The translations under genes and the position numbers were made by a program. From Paenibacillus rigui (GTDB taxonomy: Bacteria > Bacillota > Bacilli > Paenibacillales > NBRC-103111): a stretch of 64,000 nucleotides of DNA. Where the stretch lies: positions 303,028-367,027 of the forward strand of contig NZ_NMQW01000008.1 of assembly GCF_002234615.1 (NCBI RefSeq), written 5' to 3'. Below the pieces are notes generated by a model, which saw only the letters and a list, made by a program, of their open reading frames with translations, did no database searches and had not been told where the DNA came from. Positions 34,843 through 44,017 of this stretch are shown piece by piece (positions within the stretch are counted from its first letter, which is position 1; each line of letters begins with the position of its first letter).

Positions 34843-36599
34843 TATTAATGAAAAATTTCGTCGCTACGAGCATAAAGGTGAAGCTGATTATATGTTTCCT
34901 GACGTTAAGCATAGTTCCTATTTGCATCGTCGGGTATATATCCTACCAATTTTATATCAAAAATCTTCAAGAAAATACGATTGTGTATTCCAATGAGGTT
35001 ATTGGCCGGGTAGATAAAAATATGGAGACGTACGTTAGTGATATTATCAATGTATTGAGTATGCGGGATGACTACTATCTACTGCAGTATTTGAAGCTCA
35101 CAGAGGCCGGAAATATCGAAAAAAATCGAAAATATACCGTGCGCATGTGGGAACAATTCAATCAATTCAAAACGATGAAAACAGACCTTGAGGATATTCG
35201 GATTATTATGGAAGACGGGAAAACGATCGGGTCCAACGGGGTGTACTGGTCTGATCCGCGAGACGCGATTTTTCAATATTTAAATAACAAACAGACGGAC
35301 GAAGCGATCATTCTTTCTCCACATCAAAGTTTACTTAATGAAAGTGTGTTCTCGATATGCAAAAGAGTGAATTCGATCGCTTTAAGTAAATCGAGTGCGA
35401 TTTGTATAGATGTGAATACCGAGTTTCTTAATCGTATTGTGAAAGACATTGAAATGGGGAAACGCGGTTATGTGTATTTAACGGATGAGCAGGGGAGAAT
35501 GATTTATCGGCAGGCGGATACGGGTAAATTCGGATATCCCAAAGCGATGATCGAGAATGAGCGGATTATTCATTCGGAGAGCGGCAGTTTTAGGCATACG
35601 GAACAACAACAGGCCTATATCGTGACGTTTAAAACTTCAAAGATGACTAATTGGCGAATTGTAGGGGTATCGTTGGAATCGGAACTGGTTAAGGGAGTCG
35701 ACCGGATTCGCGGGATTACGATCGCTGCGGTAGCCATTTGTATCTTGGCTGTCGTCCTCCTATCCATCTACATCACGAATATTATGACGAAGCCGATACG
35801 GGAACTGCAAGTACTGGCTTCTACGGCGGCCGATAGAAATTTTACCGATTACGCTAGAGTCAAGGGGCGGGATGAGATCGGATTATTGGCGGTAAGCTTT
35901 AACCGGATGATTATGCGCATCCATGAGTTGATGGAACAAATTGTGCATGATCAGGACAAAATGCGAAGGATGGAAATCAAAGCGATGCAAGAATTGATTA
36001 AGCCGCATTTCGTATATAATACGCTCGATTCGATCATTGGTTTACTTGAGCAAAACCGCATCGAAGAAGCTTCAGATATGATCGAAGCACTGGGCAAGCT
36101 CTTTCGCACGAGTCTTAGTCATGGCAAGGAGATCATAACCATTAAAGAAGAAGTCGAGCATGTTTGTACCTATGTTCATATCCAGCAATTCCGCTTTTTC
36201 AACAAATTTGATTACTTATTCGAGATTGACCCCGCCATACAATCCTGTTTAACCGTTAAACTTATTCTCCAGCCGCTTGTGGAAAACAGTATCTATCACG
36301 GTGTGAGAGGAATGAAGCAGGGACGGATCGTCGTCAGAGGCTGCATGCTGAAAGATCATATCCGACTAGAAGTGATCGATAACGGCGCGGGCATGGATGA
36401 ATACAAAATCAAACACATCAATAATGTGCTTTCCGGACGCGAGTGGGTAGGCGATGAATCGGATTATTTCGGGATTCGCAATGTGAATGACAGGATCAAG
36501 CTTACTTTTGGACCGGAGTTTGGTTTGCAATTGGAGAATGTCGCGGGCGGAGGAACGAAATCAGTCGTGTACCTTCCTGTAACTGTAACAAAGGGTTAG
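34839..36599 (+). CDS. Membrane sensor histidine kinase, LytS/YesM type
   Basis: 586 residues from GTG 34839, which overlaps the previous stop and has GGGAG 5 bp upstream; ATG 34848 is the alternative. TM1 at about 15-37, an extracytoplasmic sensor loop, TM2 at about 290-314 (GITIAAVAICILAVVLLSIY), HAMP to about 368, then a His_kinase domain with His390 in LIKPHFVYNTLDSI and a HATPase with LVENSIYHG and DNGAGMDE. Usual family sequence is NPHFLYNTL; here KPHFVYNTL, a mild variation. It presumably reads the sugar-bound state of the adjacent lipoprotein and phosphorylates the regulator at 36645. Confidence 0.92.
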   Translation: MILMKNFVATSIKVKLIICFLTLSIVPICIVGYISYQFYIKNLQENTIVYSNEVIGRVDKNMETYVSDIINVLSMRDDYYLLQYLKLTEAGNIEKNRKYTVRMWEQFNQFKTMKTDLEDIRIIMEDGKTIGSNGVYWSDPRDAIFQYLNNKQTDEAIILSPHQSLLNESVFSICKRVNSIALSKSSAICIDVNTEFLNRIVKDIEMGKRGYVYLTDEQGRMIYRQADTGKFGYPKAMIENERIIHSESGSFRHTEQQQAYIVTFKTSKMTNWRIVGVSLESELVKGVDRIRGITIAAVAICILAVVLLSIYITNIMTKPIRELQVLASTAADRNFTDYARVKGRDEIGLLAVSFNRMIMRIHELMEQIVHDQDKMRRMEIKAMQELIKPHFVYNTLDSIIGLLEQNRIEEASDMIEALGKLFRTSLSHGKEIITIKEEVEHVCTYVHIQQFRFFNKFDYLFEIDPAIQSCLTVKLILQPLVENSIYHGVRGMKQGRIVVRGCMLKDHIRLEVIDNGAGMDEYKIKHINNVLSGREWVGDESDYFGIRNVNDRIKLTFGPEFGLQLENVAGGGTKSVVYLPVTVTKG

Positions 36600-36644
36600 C
36601 GCTAGGCGGAATTTTACAAAGCAAAGCTCCAAGGAGGTAAGTTT

Positions 36645-38249
36645 ATGCTGAGGGTATTGATTGCAGAGGACGAAGATATGATTCGGGACAAGATCAGGAA
36701 CAATATCGACTGGCAGGCGAATGGATTCGGAGAGATTTATGAGGCTGGCGACGGGAATGAAGCTTGGCGTTTATTTTTGCAGCATCGCCCGGAAATCGTC
36801 ATAACGGATATTCAAATGCCAGAGATGAACGGGATTGAATTGACGAAGCTCATCAAGCAAGGTTTTCCAGAATGCAGAGTTATTATTATTTCTGGACATG
36901 CAGAATTTGATTATGCGGTCGAATCCATTCGTTTGAATGTATACGATTATATCTTAAAGCCTTTTCAATGCAAGAATTTGCTGATAAAAATATTAAAAGC
37001 CAAGAAGGATATTGAGTATTCACAGCATGAGCTGGAGGCGCGGGAAGAAATGCGCAGACAGCTGATAGAGAATCGGGAGATGCTGCGGGAAAAGTTTTTT
37101 CGGGATTTACTTAGTCACTGTGTCGTCAATGAGCCTTTAAAACAAATTTCGTATTTAGGTTTGAACGATCTTCAAGCCCGTTCCTATCATGTGATTGCTC
37201 TGCAAATCGATTCGGTGCTTGAGGGAGCGTCCGATGAGGATTTATACATAACGAATCTCATGCTTTATCAATGGCTTGAGCGGGAGACGGTGGGGAAGGA
37301 GCCCATCTATCTCGTTATCAATTATAAGCTGGAACAATTAGTCCTCATCGGATTTGACCATATTCATGCATTGACTGCAAAACTGGAACAATGGATTGAA
37401 CGGGCGTGGATGGAAAAAGGCTGCCGCCTGACAGCCGGTATCGGAGGCATGTGCGCTTCCCTTCAGGCGATGTACGGCTCTTATCAGGAGGCTTGTACGG
37501 CGGTGACGTTGAGCAAAATCCATGGAAGAGGAATCGTATATACGATTTCTGATCTGAATAGCGAGCGAGAGGCTTACAGCAAGCAGTTGCAAATGCTCGT
37601 CGACCATCAGCTATATGGACATATGAAATATGGTTTGTTCCAGGACATAAAAAACGACGTAGATGAAATCTTGTTCGAGATCAAGAATGCCCGGATGGAT
37701 CCGGAAGCTTGCGGCAACGTGATTAACCATATGCTGTTGTTGGCGTATAAGGCTGTCAATGAATTAGGTTTTAATGCGTTTCAGATTATAGGCCGAGCCG
37801 AACTATACCGGGTGAACGTGGGAGATTTCGAGGACTTTGAGATGCTGCGCAAGCACATTCTCCACATCTTCCAACAGATCAATCAGCATATCCATATGAA
37901 ACATAATAATCGCAACGTTTCCCTCGTCATAACCATTAAGCAATACCTTGACGAGCATTATAACGAGCACATTACGTTAACTTCACTTGCAAAAGAATTT
38001 AAAATTAGCCCCAGCTACTTAAGCTTATTGTTCCGCGAGCAAACCTCCCTAAATTTTATCGATTATTTAACGAAAATTCGCATCGACAAAGCTAAGGAAT
38101 TGCTGAGGACTAGCGATTTGAGAAATTACGAGATTGCTGAACGTATTGGATACCGGGATGCTCATTATTTCAGCGCCGCATTTAAAAAAGCAGTAGGAAC
38201 CAATCCCACCGAGTATAGGGAATATTTGGATCATAAAGAGAATGTGTAA
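36645..38249 (+). CDS. Response regulator with AraC-type DNA-binding domain, YesN family
   Basis: 534 residues. Receiver domain at 1-120 with Asp55 (ITDIQMPEMNG), the acidic pair EDED near residue 9 and Lys in YILKPF. A long middle region (about 130-420) is typical of YesN-type regulators. The C-terminal AraC HTH is at about 430-530 (LTSLAKEFKISPSYLSLLFREQT ... YEIAERIGYRDAHYFSAAFKKAVG). AAGGAGG precedes the ATG. The likely target is the importer operon starting at 38452; an inverted repeat at 38272 is a candidate site. Confidence 0.92.
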   Translation: MLRVLIAEDEDMIRDKIRNNIDWQANGFGEIYEAGDGNEAWRLFLQHRPEIVITDIQMPEMNGIELTKLIKQGFPECRVIIISGHAEFDYAVESIRLNVYDYILKPFQCKNLLIKILKAKKDIEYSQHELEAREEMRRQLIENREMLREKFFRDLLSHCVVNEPLKQISYLGLNDLQARSYHVIALQIDSVLEGASDEDLYITNLMLYQWLERETVGKEPIYLVINYKLEQLVLIGFDHIHALTAKLEQWIERAWMEKGCRLTAGIGGMCASLQAMYGSYQEACTAVTLSKIHGRGIVYTISDLNSEREAYSKQLQMLVDHQLYGHMKYGLFQDIKNDVDEILFEIKNARMDPEACGNVINHMLLLAYKAVNELGFNAFQIIGRAELYRVNVGDFEDFEMLRKHILHIFQQINQHIHMKHNNRNVSLVITIKQYLDEHYNEHITLTSLAKEFKISPSYLSLLFREQTSLNFIDYLTKIRIDKAKELLRTSDLRNYEIAERIGYRDAHYFSAAFKKAVGTNPTEYREYLDHKENV

Positions 38250-38271
38250 AAAAACAAATACTAAAAAAATA

Positions 38272-38286
38272 AATCACATCGTGATT
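38272..38286. promoter_or_regulatory. Inverted repeat upstream of the sugar importer
   Basis: AATCAC-ATC-GTGATT, a perfect 6-bp inverted repeat 23 bp after the response-regulator stop and 166 bp before the importer. It could be a regulator site; the binding protein is unknown. Confidence 0.35.
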
Positions 38287-38406
38287 CGGAAAAGTTCCAG
38301 GTAAAATAAGTCTTGTAAAGGAAATGGATCAAGAAAACCGCAAATGTCGGAGGTGATAGAAAAAAGGTTCCTACAATGAAAAGCAAAGCAATAAGAAGCA
38401 TTTGTT

Positions 38407-38420
38407 TGTAAGCGCATTCA
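38407..38420 (+). promoter_or_regulatory. CcpA cre site
   Basis: TGTAAGCGCATTCA matches the Firmicute cre consensus TGWAANCGNTNWCA at all fixed positions except one (A for T at position 10). It lies 32 bp before the start codon of the sugar-binding gene, where CcpA would act as a roadblock, so glucose repression of the importer is expected. Confidence 0.7.
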
Positions 38421-38451
38421 AAAAAACTGAAAGACAAGGGGAGAGCAAAGA

Positions 38452-39549
38452 ATGAATAGATGGCGTAAATTCATAGGTTTGGGCTTTAGCGGACTGCTGC
38501 TGGCTGCAGTGGTATCAGGATGCGGAGTCGTATCGACGGATAGCAAGAAAGCCGATAGCACGGGAACGGATGCCGGGAAAAAGGGTGACGGAAAAATCGT
38601 CATCGGTATGTCCATGGATACGCTTAAGGAAGAACGCTGGCAGAAGGACCGGGATCTTTTCATTGCAAAAGTGAAGGAATTAGGCGGTGAAGTGAAGGTT
38701 TTGGGGGCCAATGGGGATGATGCCACTCAATTGAGCCAAGCAGAACAGCTCATTTCGCAAGGCGTAAACGTATTGGTGGTTATCCCGCATAACGCAGAAG
38801 CAACAGCAGTGATTGTGGAAAAGGCGCATAAAGAAGGCATTAAAGTCATCTCTTATGACCGGCTGATCAAAAATTCCGACGTGGATTATTATGTCTCCTT
38901 TGATAATGTTCGGGTAGGTGAGATGCAAGCAAAAGCGATTACGGCAAAAGTGTCCAAAGGTAACTTTGTGTACATTGGCGGAGCAGACACGGACAATAAC
39001 GCGCATATGTTTAAACAAGGCACAATGAACATTTTGAAGCCTTTGCAGGATAAAGGCGACATTAAAATTGTATATGATCAGTTCTCCAAGGATTGGAAGC
39101 CTGAGGAAGCGTTGAAGAATATGGAGAATGCGCTGACTGCCAACAATAATAATATTCAAGCCGTTGTGGCGGCAAATGACGGCACTGCTGGCGGTGCCAT
39201 TCAAGCACTGAATGCGCAAGGTATGGCAGGAAAAATTCCTGTATCCGGTCAAGATGCCGATCTGGCGGCAGTTCAACGCATTGCTGAAGGCAAGCAAACG
39301 ATGACCGTTTACAAGCCGATTAAAGCCATTGCGACCAAAGCTGCGGAAATGGCAGTTGCTATTGCGAAAAATGGCAAGGTAGATGGTGCTTCCAGCAAGG
39401 TCAATAATGGCAAAATTGATGTTCCATCCATTTTGCTGGATCCGATTTCCGTTGACAAGTCGAACCTGGCGGACACGGTTATCAAGGACGGCTACCACAA
39501 GGTGGAGGACGTTTACAAAAACGTTCCGAAGGATCAATGGCCGAAATAG
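38452..39549 (+). CDS. xylF: ABC sugar transporter, substrate-binding lipoprotein (XylF/ChvE type)
   Basis: 365 residues, lipobox VVSGC (Cys24). Type I periplasmic-binding fold with SMDTLKEERWQKDRDLF, YDRLIKNSDVDYYVSFDNVRVGEMQA, GGADTDNNA and AANDGTAGGAIQALNAQG, which match D-xylose/aldopentose-binding XylF and ChvE proteins closely. It delivers the sugar to the XylGH-type importer encoded next. GGGGAGAG precedes the ATG. The gene is preceded by a cre site and is followed by an intercistronic hairpin. Xylose is the likeliest ligand; arabinose, galactose or glucose cannot be excluded. Confidence 0.9.
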   Translation: MNRWRKFIGLGFSGLLLAAVVSGCGVVSTDSKKADSTGTDAGKKGDGKIVIGMSMDTLKEERWQKDRDLFIAKVKELGGEVKVLGANGDDATQLSQAEQLISQGVNVLVVIPHNAEATAVIVEKAHKEGIKVISYDRLIKNSDVDYYVSFDNVRVGEMQAKAITAKVSKGNFVYIGGADTDNNAHMFKQGTMNILKPLQDKGDIKIVYDQFSKDWKPEEALKNMENALTANNNNIQAVVAANDGTAGGAIQALNAQGMAGKIPVSGQDADLAAVQRIAEGKQTMTVYKPIKAIATKAAEMAVAIAKNGKVDGASSKVNNGKIDVPSILLDPISVDKSNLADTVIKDGYHKVEDVYKNVPKDQWPK

Positions 39550-39560
39550 TAATTTCTTTT

Positions 39561-39594
39561 GGAGGGGGAGCGTCCTGCGGGCGCTTCTGCCTCC
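39561..39594 (+). other. Intercistronic stem-loop between xylF and xylG
   Basis: GGAGG-GGGAGCG pairs with CGCTTCT-GCCTCC; no T run follows. Such structures often stabilise the upstream binding-protein message and reduce expression of the next gene. Confidence 0.55.
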
Positions 39595-39634
39595 AATCTA
39601 GTTTCTGGAATATGAATGGTTAGGAGCTGGAGAA

Positions 39635-41146
39635 ATGTATGCATTAGAGATGATGAACATTACCAAGGAATTTCCCGGAGTGAAGGCGCTGAACAATGTG
39701 AATTTTAAAGTGAGGCAGGGGGAAATTCATGCGCTCTGCGGCGAGAATGGCGCAGGGAAATCAACATTGATGAAGGTGCTGAGCGGTCTCCATACGGCAC
39801 GGACCTATTCCGGGGAAATTCGGATCAACGGTGAAATAAAAGAATTTCAAACGATAACGGATGCTGAGCATGCGGGAATTGCCATCATTCATCAAGAGCT
39901 GGCTTTGGTCAAAGATATGACCATCGGGGAAAACATTTTCTTGGGTCGGGAACCAACCAAACGGGGGATGATCCAATGGGATCAGCTTTATCATGATGCG
40001 TCCGTCTTGTTGAAGCGGGTTGGGCTTCATGTGAGCCCGGATACGCTAATCGGATCACTGGGTATCGGTCAGCAGCAGCTCGTTGAAATCGCCAAGGCGT
40101 TATCCAAGCATGCGAAAATCCTCATTTTGGATGAACCGACAGCCGCATTAACCGAAAGCGAAGTCGAGATTCTCATGGAGATTTTACAGCAGCTTCGTCA
40201 GAATGGCGTGTCCTGCGTCTACATTTCACACAAAATGCCTGAAGTTTTTCGCATTTCTGACAGTATTACTATATTGCGTGACGGGCAAACGATTGCAACC
40301 ATAGAAACGGATCAAACCAACGATGATCAAGTCATATCTTTGATGGTTGGGCGCGAGTTGACCGATCGCTATCCAAGGGTAGAGCATAAACCAGGAGAAG
40401 TGGTTTTGGAAGTTCGGAACTATTCGGTATGGCATCGAGAAAAGAAAAATCAGAAAATCATTAAAGATGTCAATTTTACATTACGTAAAGGCGAAATTTT
40501 AGGCATTGCAGGACTGATGGGAGCAGGGCGGACCGAACTGGTCACCTCTCTTTTCGGAGCATACGAGGGGAAATCTGAAGGAGATGTTCTGATTGAGGGG
40601 CAAGTCGTAAGCATCCGAACGGTTGCGAATGCTATCCGTGCGGGCATCGGTCTCGTATCTGAAGACCGTAAAAGACAGGGATTGGTGCTCGGGTTGGATG
40701 TTAAGATGAATACAACATTGGCCACGATGGATCGCGTATCCCGTTATGGAATCATCAATGATAATGAAGAGATCAATTGGGGTCAAAAGTATGTACAGGA
40801 ACTGAAAACCAAGACGTCTTCACTGGAAACTCTTGTCGGCACATTATCCGGTGGCAACCAGCAGAAGGTCGTTATCGGGAAGTGGCTGATGTCCAATCCG
40901 AAGATTTTGATTATGGACGAACCGACGCGGGGGATTGATGTCGGGGCCAAGTATGAGATTTATAATCTGATGAATCGGTTGATAGAGGAAGGCGTCGCGA
41001 TTATCATGATCTCCTCTGAATTGCCTGAAATTCTCGGGATGAGTGACAGAATTCTCGTGATGTGCGAAGGGCAATTTATCAAGGAGATGGACTATCGGGA
41101 AGCAACACAGGAAAATATTATTTTAGCCGCTACTGGGGGGAAGTAG
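39635..41146 (+). CDS. xylG: ABC sugar transporter, ATP-binding protein with two ABC domains (XylG/MmsA type)
   Basis: 503 residues. First ABC domain: Walker A GENGAGKST at 36-44, signature LGIGQQQLVEIAKAL, Walker B ILILDEPTAALTE. Second domain: degenerate Walker A (GLMGAGRTE), signature LSGGNQQKVVIGKWL, Walker B ILIMDEPTRGIDVG. This asymmetry is normal for monosaccharide importers of the CUT2 family. It lies 85 bp after xylF and its stop is 2 bp before the permease start codon. Confidence 0.94.
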   Translation: MYALEMMNITKEFPGVKALNNVNFKVRQGEIHALCGENGAGKSTLMKVLSGLHTARTYSGEIRINGEIKEFQTITDAEHAGIAIIHQELALVKDMTIGENIFLGREPTKRGMIQWDQLYHDASVLLKRVGLHVSPDTLIGSLGIGQQQLVEIAKALSKHAKILILDEPTAALTESEVEILMEILQQLRQNGVSCVYISHKMPEVFRISDSITILRDGQTIATIETDQTNDDQVISLMVGRELTDRYPRVEHKPGEVVLEVRNYSVWHREKKNQKIIKDVNFTLRKGEILGIAGLMGAGRTELVTSLFGAYEGKSEGDVLIEGQVVSIRTVANAIRAGIGLVSEDRKRQGLVLGLDVKMNTTLATMDRVSRYGIINDNEEINWGQKYVQELKTKTSSLETLVGTLSGGNQQKVVIGKWLMSNPKILIMDEPTRGIDVGAKYEIYNLMNRLIEEGVAIIMISSELPEILGMSDRILVMCEGQFIKEMDYREATQENIILAATGGK

Positions 41147-41148
41147 AC

Positions 41149-42339
41149 ATGGGCATGGCCACACAACAAAGAACCGATCCAACCGAGATGAGTCAGCAAA
41201 ACACATGGTGGAAATCTTTATTCAAAATGGATGTTCGCGCCTATACGATGGTGGGTGCCTTAATTTTAATATGGGTTTTATTTGGACTATTAAACGATAC
41301 GTTTCTGACTCCTCGAAATCTATCCAACCTGTTCACACAAATGTCGGTTACGTCCATCTTGGCCATTGGTATGGTGCTGGTCATCGTAGCAGGGCATATC
41401 GATTTGTCCGTCGGCTCCATCGTCGGATTAACGGGCGGGATCGCTGCCATCCTCAGCAATTGGTTGGGGCTGCCGACAATTGTTGTCATACTTGGCACCC
41501 TCGCGGTGGGCTTAGTGCTGGGTATGCTGCAGGGATGGCTTGTTGCCTATAAAGCGGTCCCGGCATTTATCGTGACTTTAGGCGGCATGCTTGTCTTTCG
41601 GGGCCTGTTAATGGGGGTAACCAAATCGGTAACGGTTCCCGTATCGGATCCTGTATTTGCACTTATGGGCAATGCTTATTTTGCCAAAGGATTTGGACTG
41701 ATTTTAGCCGCAATAACGATTATTTGCCTGGTCTGGTCCGCTTTTAACAAACGTAAGTCAAGACAGCGGTATGGATTTCATGTCGAGCCGCTTGCGATCG
41801 ATTTGCTGAAGGTAACCGGTCTTAGCCTGCTTGTCGTCGCTTTTGTACTGATTGTAAATAGTTACAAAGGAATTCCGTTTCCGATAATTTTCGTACTCGC
41901 ATTGGCGATCCTCTTTTCGTTTATATCGACGAAAACATCTTTCGGACGCCATATTTATGCGATAGGGGGGAATATCGAGGCGGCACGGATGTCCGGAATT
42001 AATATCAGGTTGAAAACGATGATTGTTTTTATTTTCAGCGGTTTGCTGGCTTCCGTAGCTTCGATCGTACTAACCTCCCGTTTGACCTCCGCTACGATTT
42101 CTGCCGGGAATATGGCGGAGATGGATGCGATTGCAGCTTGCGTTATTGGCGGAACCTCGCTAATGGGCGGATCCGGTAAAGTAAGCGGAGCGATTCTCGG
42201 CGCCTTGGTGATGACGTCGTTGGACAACGGAATGTCACTCATGGGTTTGGAATCGTTTTGGCAGTACTTGGTGAAAGGCAGCATCTTGGTTTTCGCCGTT
42301 TGGTTAGACATCTCCAATAGAAATAAAAAAAGTGTGTGA
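41149..42339 (+). CDS. xylH: ABC sugar transporter, permease (XylH/GguB type)
   Basis: 396 residues from ATG 41149 (GGGGGGAAG upstream), about 10-11 membrane helices. The CUT2 permease motif is FGRHIYAIGGNIEAARMSGIN, followed by GGTSLMGGSGKVSGAILGALV. LIVIAGHIDLSVGSIVG-type first-half segment is present as VIVAGHIDLSVGSIVGL. It forms the transmembrane channel with XylG. Last gene of the operon; a strong terminator follows 30 bp later. Confidence 0.94.
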   Translation: MGMATQQRTDPTEMSQQNTWWKSLFKMDVRAYTMVGALILIWVLFGLLNDTFLTPRNLSNLFTQMSVTSILAIGMVLVIVAGHIDLSVGSIVGLTGGIAAILSNWLGLPTIVVILGTLAVGLVLGMLQGWLVAYKAVPAFIVTLGGMLVFRGLLMGVTKSVTVPVSDPVFALMGNAYFAKGFGLILAAITIICLVWSAFNKRKSRQRYGFHVEPLAIDLLKVTGLSLLVVAFVLIVNSYKGIPFPIIFVLALAILFSFISTKTSFGRHIYAIGGNIEAARMSGINIRLKTMIVFIFSGLLASVASIVLTSRLTSATISAGNMAEMDAIAACVIGGTSLMGGSGKVSGAILGALVMTSLDNGMSLMGLESFWQYLVKGSILVFAVWLDISNRNKKSV

Positions 42340-42369
42340 TCAAGGTATGCCACTGTCGGGTGTATAATA

Positions 42370-42407
42370 AAAAAGCTGCAGGTCCCTGAGGACCTTGCAG
42401 CTTTTTG
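42370..42407. terminator. Bidirectional terminator between xylH and pyk
   Basis: AGCTGCA-GGTCC/GGACC-T-TGCAGCT stem with T-rich flanks on both sides (TTTTTGT on plus, TTTTTTATT on minus). Confidence 0.8.
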
Positions 42408-42476
42408 TATATTGGGTGAGTCCGGCGGAAAAGCAGTGCAGCTGCACATGATTTCGGCGGGCTTTTTTTTGAATGA

Positions 42477-43895
42477 CTACACGTGTTGAATCTTGATCAG
42501 GTTCGTCGAACCGGATTGTCCTACAGGAACGCCGGCAGAGACGACGACAAGATCGCCGGACGCTACCATGCCGGTTTGCGTCGCACATTGAATTGCGGAT
42601 TCAAACATGGCATCGGTGGAAGTCACCGACTGACCTTTCACAGGAATGACACCCCAGAAAATGCTGAGACGGCGCTGAACCCGCTCGTCCGGCGTAACTG
42701 CGATAATGGGTGCCTTCGGACGGTATTTGGCCACCATTCTCGCGCTGAAGCCGCTCTCTGTCGGGGTAATGATAGCCTTCGCCTCCAGGTTCAGCGAAGA
42801 GCTGACAGCAGCCTGGCTGATCACTTCCGTAATGTTCGTTTTGTGAATGGCTGTCTTCTTCAAGAAGATTTCATCGTAAGATAGCGAGGATTCGATGTTA
42901 GCCGCGATAGCGGACATGGTACGAACTGCCTCGATCGGATATTTTCCGGCAGCCGTTTCTCCGGACAGCATCAGCACATCGGTACCGTCATAAACCGCAT
43001 TCGCCACGTCGCTCGCTTCCGCACGGGTCGGGCGCGGGTTATACTGCATGGAATCCAGCATATGGGTCGCGGTGATGACAGGCTTGCCGACAGCGTTGCC
43101 TTTGAGAATCATTTGCTTCTGAATAATTGGAACCTCTTCGACCGGAATTTCGACCCCGAGATCACCGCGGGCTACCATCAAGCCGTCGGAAGCTTCAAGG
43201 ATCTCGTCCAGATTATCGACGCCTTCCTGATTCTCGATCTTGGAGATGATCTGGATGTGCGATGCGTTATTCTCCTCCAGCAGGCGGCGAATCTCGAGGA
43301 TGTCGCTTGCTTTACGGACGAAGGATGCGGCGATAATATCGATACCCTGCTCAATACCGAATTGGATGTGCATGATGTCCCTCTCGGTTACGCCCGGCAG
43401 CGAGGTGCGAACGCCAGGCAGGTTGACGCCTTTGCGGGACTTGATGACGCCGCCGTTCAAAATCCGGCAGTGAATTTCCGTTCCCTCGATCGCTTCGACC
43501 TTCAGCTCGATCAAGCCGTCGTCGATTAAGATGCGGGAGCCTGCGACCAAATCGCGGGTTAATCCGTCGTAAGAAACGGATATGCGGCTCGCCGTACCTT
43601 GAATTTGCTCCGTCGTCAGCGTGAGCATCTCATTGGTACGCAGCTCGTAAGACGGATCCTGCAGCAAGCCGGTGCGGATTTCCGGCCCTTTAATATCGAG
43701 CAAGATAGACACGGTTGCTCCCAGCTCGTCAGCCGCTTGGCGAACCCGATCGATTCTTCCTTTATGATCCTCCAGATCGCCGTGGGCAAGATTCAGCCGG
43801 GCTGCGTTCATGCCTGCCTTGATAAGCTCCTTCAAAGTATCTACAGAGTCGCAAGCCGGACCCATGGTACACATAATTTTAGTTTTACGTAACAT
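42477..43895 (-). CDS. pyk: Pyruvate kinase, short form with atypical cation-site residues
   Basis: 472 residues from ATG 43895 (AAGGAG 11 bp upstream). It lacks the extra C-terminal PEP-utiliser-like domain of the Bacillus enzyme (about 585 residues). TIM-barrel motifs are recognisable: LLDIKGPEIRTG, MVARGDLGVEIP and ATHMLDSMQYNPRPTRAE. Several usually fixed residues differ: ARLNLAHG where RLNFSHG is standard, DIKGPE for DTKGPE, ATHMLDSM for ATQMLESM. The Ser and Thr replaced are near the potassium site of classical enzymes. It could be a second, specialised paralog. It is divergent from an AraC regulator. Confidence 0.9.
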   Translation of the reverse strand: MLRKTKIMCTMGPACDSVDTLKELIKAGMNAARLNLAHGDLEDHKGRIDRVRQAADELGATVSILLDIKGPEIRTGLLQDPSYELRTNEMLTLTTEQIQGTASRISVSYDGLTRDLVAGSRILIDDGLIELKVEAIEGTEIHCRILNGGVIKSRKGVNLPGVRTSLPGVTERDIMHIQFGIEQGIDIIAASFVRKASDILEIRRLLEENNASHIQIISKIENQEGVDNLDEILEASDGLMVARGDLGVEIPVEEVPIIQKQMILKGNAVGKPVITATHMLDSMQYNPRPTRAEASDVANAVYDGTDVLMLSGETAAGKYPIEAVRTMSAIAANIESSLSYDEIFLKKTAIHKTNITEVISQAAVSSSLNLEAKAIITPTESGFSARMVAKYRPKAPIIAVTPDERVQRRLSIFWGVIPVKGQSVTSTDAMFESAIQCATQTGMVASGDLVVVSAGVPVGQSGSTNLIKIQHV

Positions 43896-44017
43896 GCTTG
43901 ATTTCACTCCTTGTTGTTTGCTGTTGAAACCCATTGTAGGGAAAAATGTCGAATCACGCTATGAACTATAGTATGACAGATGTATAATAGTACGTAATTG
44001 GAAGGGGCGGGGACTAT

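Noticed and set aside
42436..42447. Perfect palindrome GTGCAGCTGCAC downstream of pyk
   Set aside because: It has no loop or T run suited to a terminator, and no repeat partner; the true terminator lies at 42370-42407.
43947..43953. TGTCGAA between pyk and the AraC gene
   Set aside because: Isolated copy, same reasoning as for the copy at 481.
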